Origin: an uncultured Bacteroidota bacterium
Lineage (GTDB): Bacteria > Bacteroidota > Bacteroidia > Flavobacteriales > Flavobacteriaceae
Length of the DNA: 64,000 nucleotides
NCBI GenBank assembly: GCA_902595555.1
Contig: CACJQM010000004.1
Span: forward strand, 1 to 64,000
Direction of reading: 5' to 3'
Shown: in pieces, positions 53,198 to 60,538 of the stretch
Position numbering within the stretch: position 1 is the stretch's first letter
Layout of the letters: each line of letters begins with the position of its first letter
Made by a program: the position numbers and the translations under genes
The notes under the pieces: model-generated
What the model was told of the DNA's origin: nothing
The model's database searches: none
The model's input: only the letters and a program-made list of their open reading frames with translations

Positions 53198-54050
53198 TTT
53201 TATTATTTATTCCCCCTAAAATTTTTTTTACTCTATTAATATTGTTTAAATCATCAATTATGGATTCTTTATCATCATTCTGAATTTTAACTTTTAAGTC
53301 ATTTAAATTATTAATATACCCTTCTAATGCCTCTACTAAATTAGACTTGTTTTGTAAAAAAATTGGTGTCCACATAAATGGTGAGCTCTTTGCAAGTCTT
53401 ACAGTTGATTCAAATCCACTACCAGCTAAATCAAAAATATTTTTTTCATTTTTTTCTTTTTCAATAACTGTTTTAGCCAAAATAAAAGAAGTTACATGAG
53501 ATAAATGAGAAACATATGAAATATGCTCATCATGAGAACTTGGATCCATATATATAATTTTCATTTCAAAATTATTTAATATTTTCATCACCTTTTTCAG
53601 CAAATTAGAATCAGTTTTATCAACTTCACATAAAATATTTGTAATTCCATGATATAGACCACTAACAGATGCATTTGGACCACTGTTTTCCGTTCCTGCA
53701 ATTGGATGCATTGCTAAAAATTGCTTTCTATTTTTATGATTGGAAACTCCTTCACATATTTTTAATTTTGTGGAGCCAACATCAACAACTATTGTGTTTT
53801 CTCCTACTTTATCAAGTATATTCGGCAAAATATTAATGGTTTCATCAACTGGTACAGAGATTAGTAATAAATCTATATTAGAAATATTATCATCGTCAAG
53901 TTTAAAATCAATTAGTTTTAAATCAAATGACATCTTTAAATGTTCGTCCGATTTATCAAAACCATAAATAACAAATTCTTTAAACCTTTCTTTTACATCT
54001 AGAGCGAAAGAACCTCCCATCAGTCCCAAACCAATTATTCCTATATTCAT
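53187..54050 (-). CDS. tyrA: Prephenate dehydrogenase
   Basis: NAD(P)-dependent oxidative decarboxylase that converts prephenate to 4-hydroxyphenylpyruvate for tyrosine synthesis. 287 residues, with Rossmann motif GLGLMGGSF near residues 7-15, VDVGSTK, the catalytic-His region AMHPIAGTENSGP, and SHLSHVTSFILA. There is no C-terminal ACT or mutase domain, as the mutase is fused to the DAHP synthase downstream. Its start directly abuts the aminotransferase stop. Confidence 0.95.
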   Translation of the reverse strand: MNIGIIGLGLMGGSFALDVKERFKEFVIYGFDKSDEHLKMSFDLKLIDFKLDDDNISNIDLLLISVPVDETINILPNILDKVGENTIVVDVGSTKLKICEGVSNHKNRKQFLAMHPIAGTENSGPNASVSGLYHGITNILCEVDKTDSNLLKKVMKILNNFEMKIIYMDPSSHDEHISYVSHLSHVTSFILAKTVIEKEKNEKNIFDLAGSGFESTVRLAKSSPFMWTPIFLQNKSNLVEALEGYINNLNDLKVKIQNDDKESIIDDLNNINRVKKILGGINNKNEK

Positions 54051-55190
54051 CTATAACCTTTTTAAAGCCTCATTTAATTTTTTTTCATCACAACACAAAG
54101 ATATTCTAACGTAACCCTCTCCATTTGAACCAAATATGGAGCCAGGTGCAATGAAAATATTTTTTTGATATAGCAATTCATCAACAAAATCTTCAGAAGT
54201 TTTAAATTCATCAGAGATTTTTCCCCAAACAAAAAGACCTGATCCTTTATCATCAAACTTTAAGTTTAGTTTTTTACAGATTTTAACTACAATTTTTTTT
54301 CTGTCTTTATAAATATTATTTAAATCTTTATACCAGCTCTTATCTTGATTCAAAGCATCAACAGCTCCAAGTTGTATTGGTAAAAACATTCCTGAATCCA
54401 TATTTGACTTAATCTTTAAAATATTGTCGATGTTTTCTTTTGAACCAACCACCATTCCTAATCTCCAACCAGCCATATTATGTGATTTACTCAAAGAATT
54501 TAGTTCTAAGCAATTCTTGCTTTTTTTTGCCATTAGTAAACTAACCGGATTTTCATTAAGAATAAAACTATATGGATTATCATTTATAAGTAAGATATTT
54601 TTTTCCTCACAAAATGAAATCAAATCATTAAAAAAGGATAATGAACAATTTGAACCAGTTGGCATATTTGGATAATTTACCCACATAATTTTGACTTTTG
54701 ATAAATCCATTTTTTTAAGCTTCTCGAGATTTGGAAGCCATGAATTTGATTCACTCAATTCATAATATTTAGGTTTAGCTCCAACTATCTTAGAAACTGA
54801 GGTATAGGTGGGATATCCAGGATTTGGTATAAGAACTTCATCACCCGTGTCAAGAAAAGCCAAAGATATGTGCATTATTCCCTCCTTGGACCCAATCAAG
54901 GGTAGTATTTCCTCATTATGATTTAGTTCAACATTGTAATTATTTAAATAAAAACTCTTTATCGCTAACCTGAGTGATTCTATACCTTTATAACTTTGGT
55001 ATTTGTGGGCTATTGGTGATTCTAATGCTTGTATTAAACTATCAGTAGTTGATTTTGGTGGCATAATGTCTGGACTGCCAATGCCTAAATTAATAATAGG
55101 ATTTCCCTTTATAATTAAATCCCCAACCTCTTTTAATTTTCGAGAGAAATAATATTCTTGTATGTGTCCTAATCTTTTTGCTGTCTTCAT
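54051..55190 (-). CDS. Class I/II aminotransferase of the aromatic operon
   Basis: PLP enzyme of 379 residues with Schiff-base Lys235 in NSLSKSHNMAGWRLG, the NYPNMPTGS loop (172-180) and NDNPYSF. Between pheA and tyrA, the obvious role is the final transamination of phenylpyruvate and 4-hydroxyphenylpyruvate to Phe and Tyr. Related LL-diaminopimelate aminotransferase-like enzymes share the fold, so DAP synthesis is an alternative. It overlaps pheA by 4 bp. Confidence 0.9.
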   Translation of the reverse strand: MKTAKRLGHIQEYYFSRKLKEVGDLIIKGNPIINLGIGSPDIMPPKSTTDSLIQALESPIAHKYQSYKGIESLRLAIKSFYLNNYNVELNHNEEILPLIGSKEGIMHISLAFLDTGDEVLIPNPGYPTYTSVSKIVGAKPKYYELSESNSWLPNLEKLKKMDLSKVKIMWVNYPNMPTGSNCSLSFFNDLISFCEEKNILLINDNPYSFILNENPVSLLMAKKSKNCLELNSLSKSHNMAGWRLGMVVGSKENIDNILKIKSNMDSGMFLPIQLGAVDALNQDKSWYKDLNNIYKDRKKIVVKICKKLNLKFDDKGSGLFVWGKISDEFKTSEDFVDELLYQKNIFIAPGSIFGSNGEGYVRISLCCDEKKLNEALKRL

Positions 55191-56008
55191 TGAGATTTAT
55201 AGTTACTGTATACACCAAATTCTTTTACTAATTCAGATTCTAATGACACCTCATCAATAGCTTTTTTATATTTATTAAAATCTGAAAATGTAGTGTCTAT
55301 AAAAAATGAATATTTCCATGGTGTTTGAATAATTGGAATAGATTGAATCTTAGTGAGATTTAATCCATAATTAGCTAAAATATTTAAAATATTAGCAAGA
55401 CTTCCATTTTTATGACTAAGTACAAATTTTAAAGAGGCTTTATTAAATTCTTTTGTAATTGCATTATCAACTGTTTTAGAAACAACTACGAATCGTGTTT
55501 CATTGTCTTTGATTGTTTGGATATTTGTTTCGATGATTTCTAGTCCATACATCTCAGCGGCTTCTGTCCCGGCAATTGCAGCAGTATTAAAAACTTTTTC
55601 ATCCATAATTCTTTTTGCTACCTGTGCAGTATCTTTATCCTCTACTATAATTTTATCTGTTTTTTTTAAAAAATCTTTACATTGAAGAAGTGCCATTGGA
55701 TGAGATGCAATATTAGTAATTTCATTAAATGAAACGCCAGGATATACCATTAAATTATGATGTATGTTAATATAATATTCACCTATTATAAACAAACCAT
55801 TATCATCAATTAACGAATAGTTGGGAATAATAGATCCAGCTATAGAGTTTTCAATCGCCATTATCCCATAATCACTCAATCCCTGTGAGGTTGAATCAAC
55901 CAACTCATCAAAAGAAAGGCATTCAATTATATCAATTTGATCATCAAAAAGTTCTAATGCCACCTTATGGTGATATGACCCTCTTATACCTTGAATTGCA
56001 ACTTTCAT
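55187..56008 (-). CDS. pheA: Prephenate dehydratase
   Basis: Converts prephenate to phenylpyruvate, the committed step to phenylalanine. The 273 residues have an N-terminal catalytic periplasmic-binding-like domain (IQGIRGSYHHKVALELF, NSIAGSI, TRFVVVS with the conserved Thr-Arg-Phe) and a C-terminal ACT domain (from about 190: GSLANILNILANYGLNLTKIQS) that gives feedback inhibition by Phe. It lacks the chorismate mutase domain of E. coli PheA. It is the first gene of the operon, and its ATG lies 3 bases after the U-run of an intrinsic terminator, so expression depends on read-through of that attenuator. Confidence 0.96.
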   Translation of the reverse strand: MKVAIQGIRGSYHHKVALELFDDQIDIIECLSFDELVDSTSQGLSDYGIMAIENSIAGSIIPNYSLIDDNGLFIIGEYYINIHHNLMVYPGVSFNEITNIASHPMALLQCKDFLKKTDKIIVEDKDTAQVAKRIMDEKVFNTAAIAGTEAAEMYGLEIIETNIQTIKDNETRFVVVSKTVDNAITKEFNKASLKFVLSHKNGSLANILNILANYGLNLTKIQSIPIIQTPWKYSFFIDTTFSDFNKYKKAIDEVSLESELVKEFGVYSNYKSQ

Positions 56009-56011
56009 AAC

Positions 56012-56041
56012 AAAAAAAAAGTCCTGAAAATCAGGACTTTT
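56012..56041 (-). terminator. Intrinsic terminator/attenuator in front of pheA
   Basis: On the minus strand an 11-bp perfect stem AAAAGTCCTGA / TCAGGACTTTT (56041-56031 with 56027-56017) with a TTT loop is followed by a run of nine T (56020-56012, partly within the stem). The run ends 3 bases before the pheA ATG. It lies about 150 bp beyond the end of the upstream barrel-protein gene but directly against pheA, so it fits an attenuator better than a plain terminator. The 5' arm can alternatively pair with 56080-56071. Confidence 0.88.
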
Positions 56042-56063
56042 ATATTAATTTTTTCTTTAATTA

Positions 56064-56138
56064 TTAACAAAAAATCCTGTTCTTACTGAAAAAGTAAAAG
56101 AAAAAATAGAATCTGTTGCTATAATATTTGTTTAACAT
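56064..56138 (-). CDS. Phe/Tyr-rich leader peptide of the pheA operon
   Basis: A 24-codon reading frame from ATG 56138 to TAA 56064 encodes MLNKYYSNRF followed by YFFFYFFSKNRIFC. Eleven of 24 residues are Phe or Tyr, including FYFFFYFF at positions 10-17. It precedes the attenuator of an operon that makes exactly these two amino acids. The 3' codons (AAC AGG ATT TT) form the segment that can pair with the terminator's 5' arm. A ribosome stalled on the F/Y codons would leave that segment free (antitermination), while one reaching the stop would mask it (termination). A possible promoter TTTG-N19-TATTTTTA (56174-56144) would put the transcript start at or near this ATG. Function is inferred from architecture. 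Confidence 0.85.
   Translation of the reverse strand: MLNKYYSNRFYFFFYFFSKNRIFC
56071..56080 (-). promoter_or_regulatory. Antiterminator segment in pheA leader
   Basis: Minus-strand ACAGGATTTT (56080-56071), inside the last codons of the leader peptide. Its CAGGA plus TTTT can pair with TCCTG and AAAA of the terminator 5' arm (56041-56032) leaving one bulged G, nine pairs in all. This is mutually exclusive with the terminator stem. A small upstream stem, TTACT/AGTAA at 56097-56083, could act as pause hairpin. Confidence 0.7.
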
Positions 56139-56193
56139 TTGCCTAAAAATAGTACAGTATTTTATATCTGCAAAATAATTTTACCAAAAAAGG

Positions 56194-58965
56194 TTATCTC
56201 AATCTACCTCCACCTCTGTTGCCTCTAGGTCTAGGGTTAGATGGTGCTTTACTCTGATTAGCATCTTCTTTATCCTTTCCACCGAAAAGGGTCAGGTCGT
56301 ATTTTAGCTTAAACAGAATATATCTAGGTTGAATTACATACATTCTAGTCTGTGAGAAAAACTGATTGAAAGAGTCCCTGTTGATTGATTGATCATTTAA
56401 TAAATTAGTCACTCCTACACCAAATTCCCACTTGGATCCCTCCTTATTGTATGAAAGATCAGCATCTAGAAATCTGAATTTGTTTAATGTTTGAGTTTCG
56501 TTTTTATATGAATTATAGCTGTATTCGGCTGTCAATACAAAACCTTTACCAAAATAAGCATCTAAACGAGCAAATGGAGATTCTGTGATAAATTTATTCT
56601 CTAAGCCTCCATTATCATATTCGTTAATATTGTATTTATAGCCAAATTCAAAATTGGGCTTATCTCTAAAGTTTGTTTCTATACTTAATGAATAATTTTG
56701 ATTCAAACTGTTAGAATTAATTGATTGATCATTAATAACATTTGTAAAATCACTGTAATTAAATCTTGTACTGGCATTTAATTTGAAATTCTTAAATCTC
56801 TTATCAATTCTTCCACTAACGGAGTATGTTTCTCTTGGGAATATGGAATTGGTTGAAGTCCTTACAGCATTAATTCCATCAATACTTGCTCTGGACTGAA
56901 TTGAGTTACTTCTCTTTGAATAACTTGCATTTGCAAAAATATTGGTAAATGTAAATTGATTAATACTTCTGTAGTTCATGTTATAAGTATTTACAACAGC
57001 TGATTCTAATTCTCTGTTACCTTTAAATATGCTATTATAATTATTAAAAACATATCCCTCTGCTAAATTGTTAACGTCAGTAAATTGAGTATTTTTTCTG
57101 TAAGTCAATCTCAAGCTTTCAGTCTTTTTAAATTGGAAATTAATCCTCAGATTTGGTCTTATATCACTAATATTTGTTTCAGATGTTGAACCTAACTGAG
57201 TTGTACCTGTTTTGTAAAAATGTAAGGTTAAGCCGGGGTCAAAAGTAAAGATTCCTGTTCTCAACCTGTAGTTTAATGCTACATAAGCGTCACTAAAATC
57301 AAAATTAACCTCATTATTAAATAATGCATCGTTAAAGTTAAGTTGTGAGCCATTATCAAGTATCTGAAAAAAACTAGAATCAAAATCCTGACTTACATCA
57401 GTAACACCTAAACTTAAATTAATATTTGATGTATCATTTAATAAGTAATAATAATCGAGTTTTGCTTCGAGTTTAGCAGTATTAACTAGTCTTTCCTGAG
57501 TTATATCATATTTATTTTGAGTGGAATTAAAAGGAATAAGTCTGGTAAAAGGATTTCTATCTCTAATTGCTCTATTAAAAGGATTTTCTTCTTGGTCCAA
57601 GTGTTGAGCTTCAAATGAAAATATATGATCTTCATTTAATGTGAAATACATTTTAAATTCTTGATTTAATGATTGAGGTTTTTGTGATCTTGTTATATCC
57701 AAAGTTTCCTGTAATCTATTATTTTCTCTACCATACATTGATGTTAAATCATTATTCTCATACTGATCAGATTGATTTAAAAGTATATTATATTCTAATT
57801 GGAATACTTCACTAGGCTCATACTCTACACTAAACTTATACAACTCCAATTCATTTTCTTGGAGAGAAAATTCACTTGTATTTTCTACAGCATTTGTAGC
57901 TATATATGTTCTGTCGATTTGTTCTTCAAGTTCATTTGTAGTTGATGAGTGAACAGTAAATCCAGAAATTTCCAAACCTTTATCATTACTGACTGTAAAG
58001 TTGGTTGCGGTCAGTTTAGAGTCGATTGATTTTGCTCTGTTATTACTTAAACTTCCCAATCCAGCAAGGTCAGAACCAATATTAATTGATGTACCTGTTC
58101 TTCCATTCAAATTACCAAATCCTCCAGAAAACCTGTAAAAATCTCTCCTTGATAAGGGTGGTTGTCCAATGTCATTTGAGTTAGCAATAACACTGAAATT
58201 AAAATTTGGTGCGTAATAAAATATTTTTGGTGCAACTAAATGAATATCATCAGGGCCAGTACCAGCTAAAATTTCTCCAAACCAAAATTTATCCTTACCC
58301 TCTCTTAACCTAATATTTATTGCAAAACTGTCTTCGTTATTTTGAACACCACTTAACTGACCAACTTCTGTAAAGTTTCTTAAAACTTCAATCTTTCCAA
58401 CTGCCTTTGCAGGCAAATTTTGGGATGCCAATTTCGTATCACCATCAAAAAAGTCTTTACCTTCAATTTGAATTTTTCTAACTTCTTGTCCTTCCACCTC
58501 AATCCTACCATCTTCATTAACTTCAACGCCTGGAAGATTCTTTAGTACATCTGCTAACTTCTTTTCAGTACCAGTGTTGAATGCATCAGCACTGTAAACT
58601 ATCGTATCACCTCTTATCTCAACTGGCATTTCATATACAATTTCAACTGCATCAAGTGCCTCAGATTGTTCTTCCAAAACAAAATCTTTTACAGTATCAT
58701 CTGATAGAGTGGTATTAAACTCAATTGGCTTAAAACCAATGAAAGTTATTTTAATATTAAACTCAGTTCCATTTTTAAGATTGATACTGAAATATCCATT
58801 TTCATTTGAGATACCAAATCCGTCAAGCACACTGGTTTCATTGTTTACAGCGATTACATTAGCTCCCATTATGGGGTATCCTGATTGATCTTTTATTGAA
58901 CCGCTTAAACTTGATTGTGAAAATAAATAGACTGGAAGAAAAAGTAAAAGTAAAATATATCTCAT
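56194..58965 (-). CDS. Outer-membrane beta-barrel protein, TonB-receptor-like
   Basis: A 923-residue protein with a signal peptide (MRYILLLLFLPVYLFSQ), a carboxypeptidase-regulatory-like Ig domain (about 20-105: SLSGSIKDQSGYPIMGANV), a plug-like domain (about 120-220: KKLADVLKNLPGVEVNEDG, VRKIQIEGKDFFDGD) and a large barrel (about 230-890). It resembles the flavobacterial outer-membrane barrel proteins paired with GLPGLI genes. No TonB box is obvious. The C-terminus is an Asn/Pro/Gly/Arg-rich tail ending RLR. I start at the ATG at 58965, right after the GLPGLI stop, since the upstream frame extension lies inside that gene. Ligand unknown. Confidence 0.86.
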   Translation of the reverse strand: MRYILLLLFLPVYLFSQSSLSGSIKDQSGYPIMGANVIAVNNETSVLDGFGISNENGYFSINLKNGTEFNIKITFIGFKPIEFNTTLSDDTVKDFVLEEQSEALDAVEIVYEMPVEIRGDTIVYSADAFNTGTEKKLADVLKNLPGVEVNEDGRIEVEGQEVRKIQIEGKDFFDGDTKLASQNLPAKAVGKIEVLRNFTEVGQLSGVQNNEDSFAINIRLREGKDKFWFGEILAGTGPDDIHLVAPKIFYYAPNFNFSVIANSNDIGQPPLSRRDFYRFSGGFGNLNGRTGTSINIGSDLAGLGSLSNNRAKSIDSKLTATNFTVSNDKGLEISGFTVHSSTTNELEEQIDRTYIATNAVENTSEFSLQENELELYKFSVEYEPSEVFQLEYNILLNQSDQYENNDLTSMYGRENNRLQETLDITRSQKPQSLNQEFKMYFTLNEDHIFSFEAQHLDQEENPFNRAIRDRNPFTRLIPFNSTQNKYDITQERLVNTAKLEAKLDYYYLLNDTSNINLSLGVTDVSQDFDSSFFQILDNGSQLNFNDALFNNEVNFDFSDAYVALNYRLRTGIFTFDPGLTLHFYKTGTTQLGSTSETNISDIRPNLRINFQFKKTESLRLTYRKNTQFTDVNNLAEGYVFNNYNSIFKGNRELESAVVNTYNMNYRSINQFTFTNIFANASYSKRSNSIQSRASIDGINAVRTSTNSIFPRETYSVSGRIDKRFKNFKLNASTRFNYSDFTNVINDQSINSNSLNQNYSLSIETNFRDKPNFEFGYKYNINEYDNGGLENKFITESPFARLDAYFGKGFVLTAEYSYNSYKNETQTLNKFRFLDADLSYNKEGSKWEFGVGVTNLLNDQSINRDSFNQFFSQTRMYVIQPRYILFKLKYDLTLFGGKDKEDANQSKAPSNPRPRGNRGGGRLR

Positions 58966-58966
58966 A

Positions 58967-59788
58967 TTACCTAAGTCTAGATGAAGATCCTCTCCTCGAT
59001 TTATTCCACATTTCTCTCGCCTCAACACGTTTTTCATCTTGTAATACTAAAAAGTCTGATGTAGCTATGACCTTCCCTTTTTTCGGTCTTTTTATCTTGG
59101 ATTTTTCAGTTGGATTCATCACTATTTTAGTACATAATACACTTGTATTATCATCACTAATTTCCAATATCAAACCTGGTAGACCACCATACCATGAAGG
59201 CCCTGTTGCAATTGGTATTTCGGGTGTGAACCACGCAACTACTTCTACTTTTCTTGTTTTTCCAACATTTTTGTTTTGATTACCTTCATTATTCCATGAA
59301 CCAAAGCTGAAAACTTGTTCTTTTACCTCTTTTTCATATGTTGCTTTATAACAAGTATACTTTCCAATTTTTTTGGTTTCTCCAGTCATTTTCCACTTCT
59401 GGTCAGAGATAGAATCAGTTAAAAGAAAAAATCTACCCATGAATTCAGTTTCATTGACAGTAACCTTATCACTAACATTTTTATATAGTTTTCCAATATT
59501 ATCCCCTACATATTGTGCCATCCAATTATAACCGCTTCTACCATCATCCACATCTAGCTTAGCTTGCTCTTTATACATTGATTCTGTTGAATTAAATTCT
59601 AAAATATAATTCTTCTCAGTGTTCTGCTTTAACATTTTTTCCATATACCCTCTGTACTGTGCAGTTCTTGGATTATCCATAAAAGATTTATCCACAGATA
59701 TCTTAGACATGTAATATGCTTTTCCTTGGAAATTTTGTGAGAAGGAGAAACATGCTGAGAGTAAAAGTATGAATGTAAATTTTTTCAT
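58967..59788 (-). CDS. GLPGLI family protein
   Basis: A 273-residue exported protein (signal peptide MKKFTFILLLSACFSFSQ) that contains the name-giving motif GPSWYGGLPGLILEI (about 200-214), the preceding AWFTPEIPIATGP, and KTYKATYEKEV-like KYTCYKATYEKEV. The function of the family is unknown. It typically sits next to a TonB-receptor-like barrel gene, as here (1-bp gap), which suggests a periplasmic or surface partner of that barrel. The C-terminus, KSRRGSSSRLR, is basic and ends in RLR like that of the barrel protein. Confidence 0.92.
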   Translation of the reverse strand: MKKFTFILLLSACFSFSQNFQGKAYYMSKISVDKSFMDNPRTAQYRGYMEKMLKQNTEKNYILEFNSTESMYKEQAKLDVDDGRSGYNWMAQYVGDNIGKLYKNVSDKVTVNETEFMGRFFLLTDSISDQKWKMTGETKKIGKYTCYKATYEKEVKEQVFSFGSWNNEGNQNKNVGKTRKVEVVAWFTPEIPIATGPSWYGGLPGLILEISDDNTSVLCTKIVMNPTEKSKIKRPKKGKVIATSDFLVLQDEKRVEAREMWNKSRRGSSSRLR

Positions 59789-59909
59789 GTTTTTTCAGTT
59801 TGTTGTTCAATGATGTGATGCAAAAACTAGGCCACACTTTTTTTTTAAAAAAACTACAGTCTTTTTAAAATTTTTTCAAATATATGTTTAAATTTAGATT
59901 TTACTCAAA

Positions 59910-60521
59910 ATGCACGTAGCTATAGCAGGAAATATTGGCGCAGGTAAAACAACATTAACAGGGATGTTAGCTAAACATTACAGTTGGGAACCGCACTTTG
60001 AGGATGTTCTTAAAAATCCCTATTTAGATGACTTTTACGAAAGAATGGAAAGGTGGTCATTTAATCTTCAAATTTATTTTTTGAACAGTCGATTTAATCA
60101 AATGATTGATTGCTCAAACAAGAATAAAGACACTATCCAAGATAGAACTATATATGAAGATGCTTACATATTTGCTCCAAATTTACTTTCAATGGGATTA
60201 ATGACTAATAGAGATTTTAAAAACTATGAATCTATTTTTAAAACATTAAAATCCTTTGTTAAAGATCCTGATCTTTTAATTTACCTGAGAAGTAATATTC
60301 CAAACCTTGTTGATCAAATTCACAAAAGAGGAAGAGATTATGAAAACTCTATCAGTATTGAATATTTAAGCAGATTAAATGAAAGATACGAAGCTTGGAT
60401 TCAAAGCTATGATAAAAGCAATCTGTTAATAATTGATGTTGATGATATCGACTTCGTCGAAAACAAAGAAGATTTTAAATCAATAGTTGCACAAATTGAT
60501 GCAAAAATCAATAAACTGTAG
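59910..60521 (+). CDS. Deoxynucleoside kinase
   Basis: A 203-residue P-loop kinase of the dCK/dGK/dNK family that phosphorylates deoxynucleosides for nucleotide salvage. P-loop GNIGAGKTT (7-15), DRTIYEDAYIFA (the ERS/DRS-like motif with substrate-positioning acid) and a LID with RGRDYEN near 135. Substrate preference cannot be told. It is a single gene, 17 bp from the convergent pyrophosphatase gene. The 121-bp upstream gap shared with the GLPGLI gene shows no full plus-strand TAnnTTTG. Confidence 0.93.
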   Translation: MHVAIAGNIGAGKTTLTGMLAKHYSWEPHFEDVLKNPYLDDFYERMERWSFNLQIYFLNSRFNQMIDCSNKNKDTIQDRTIYEDAYIFAPNLLSMGLMTNRDFKNYESIFKTLKSFVKDPDLLIYLRSNIPNLVDQIHKRGRDYENSISIEYLSRLNERYEAWIQSYDKSNLLIIDVDDIDFVENKEDFKSIVAQIDAKINKL

Positions 60522-60538
60522 CAATTAAGAATATCTGA

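Noticed and set aside
56175-56193. ACCTTTTTTGGT as terminator of the barrel-protein gene
   Set aside because: Only a 3-bp stem around six T; far weaker than the attenuator hairpin further on.
58966-59037. Longer N-terminus for the barrel protein (frame opens at 59037)
   Set aside because: The extension lies in the GLPGLI coding region and precedes a clear signal peptide starting at 58965.
58896-59279. 127-codon plus-strand frame across the GLPGLI/barrel junction
   Set aside because: Opposes two well-supported genes and shows no recognisable protein features.
59877-59884. Minus-strand TATATTTG as GLPGLI promoter
   Set aside because: It would leave an approximately 80-base leader, unlike other promoters here, and a chance match is likely; kept out of the features.
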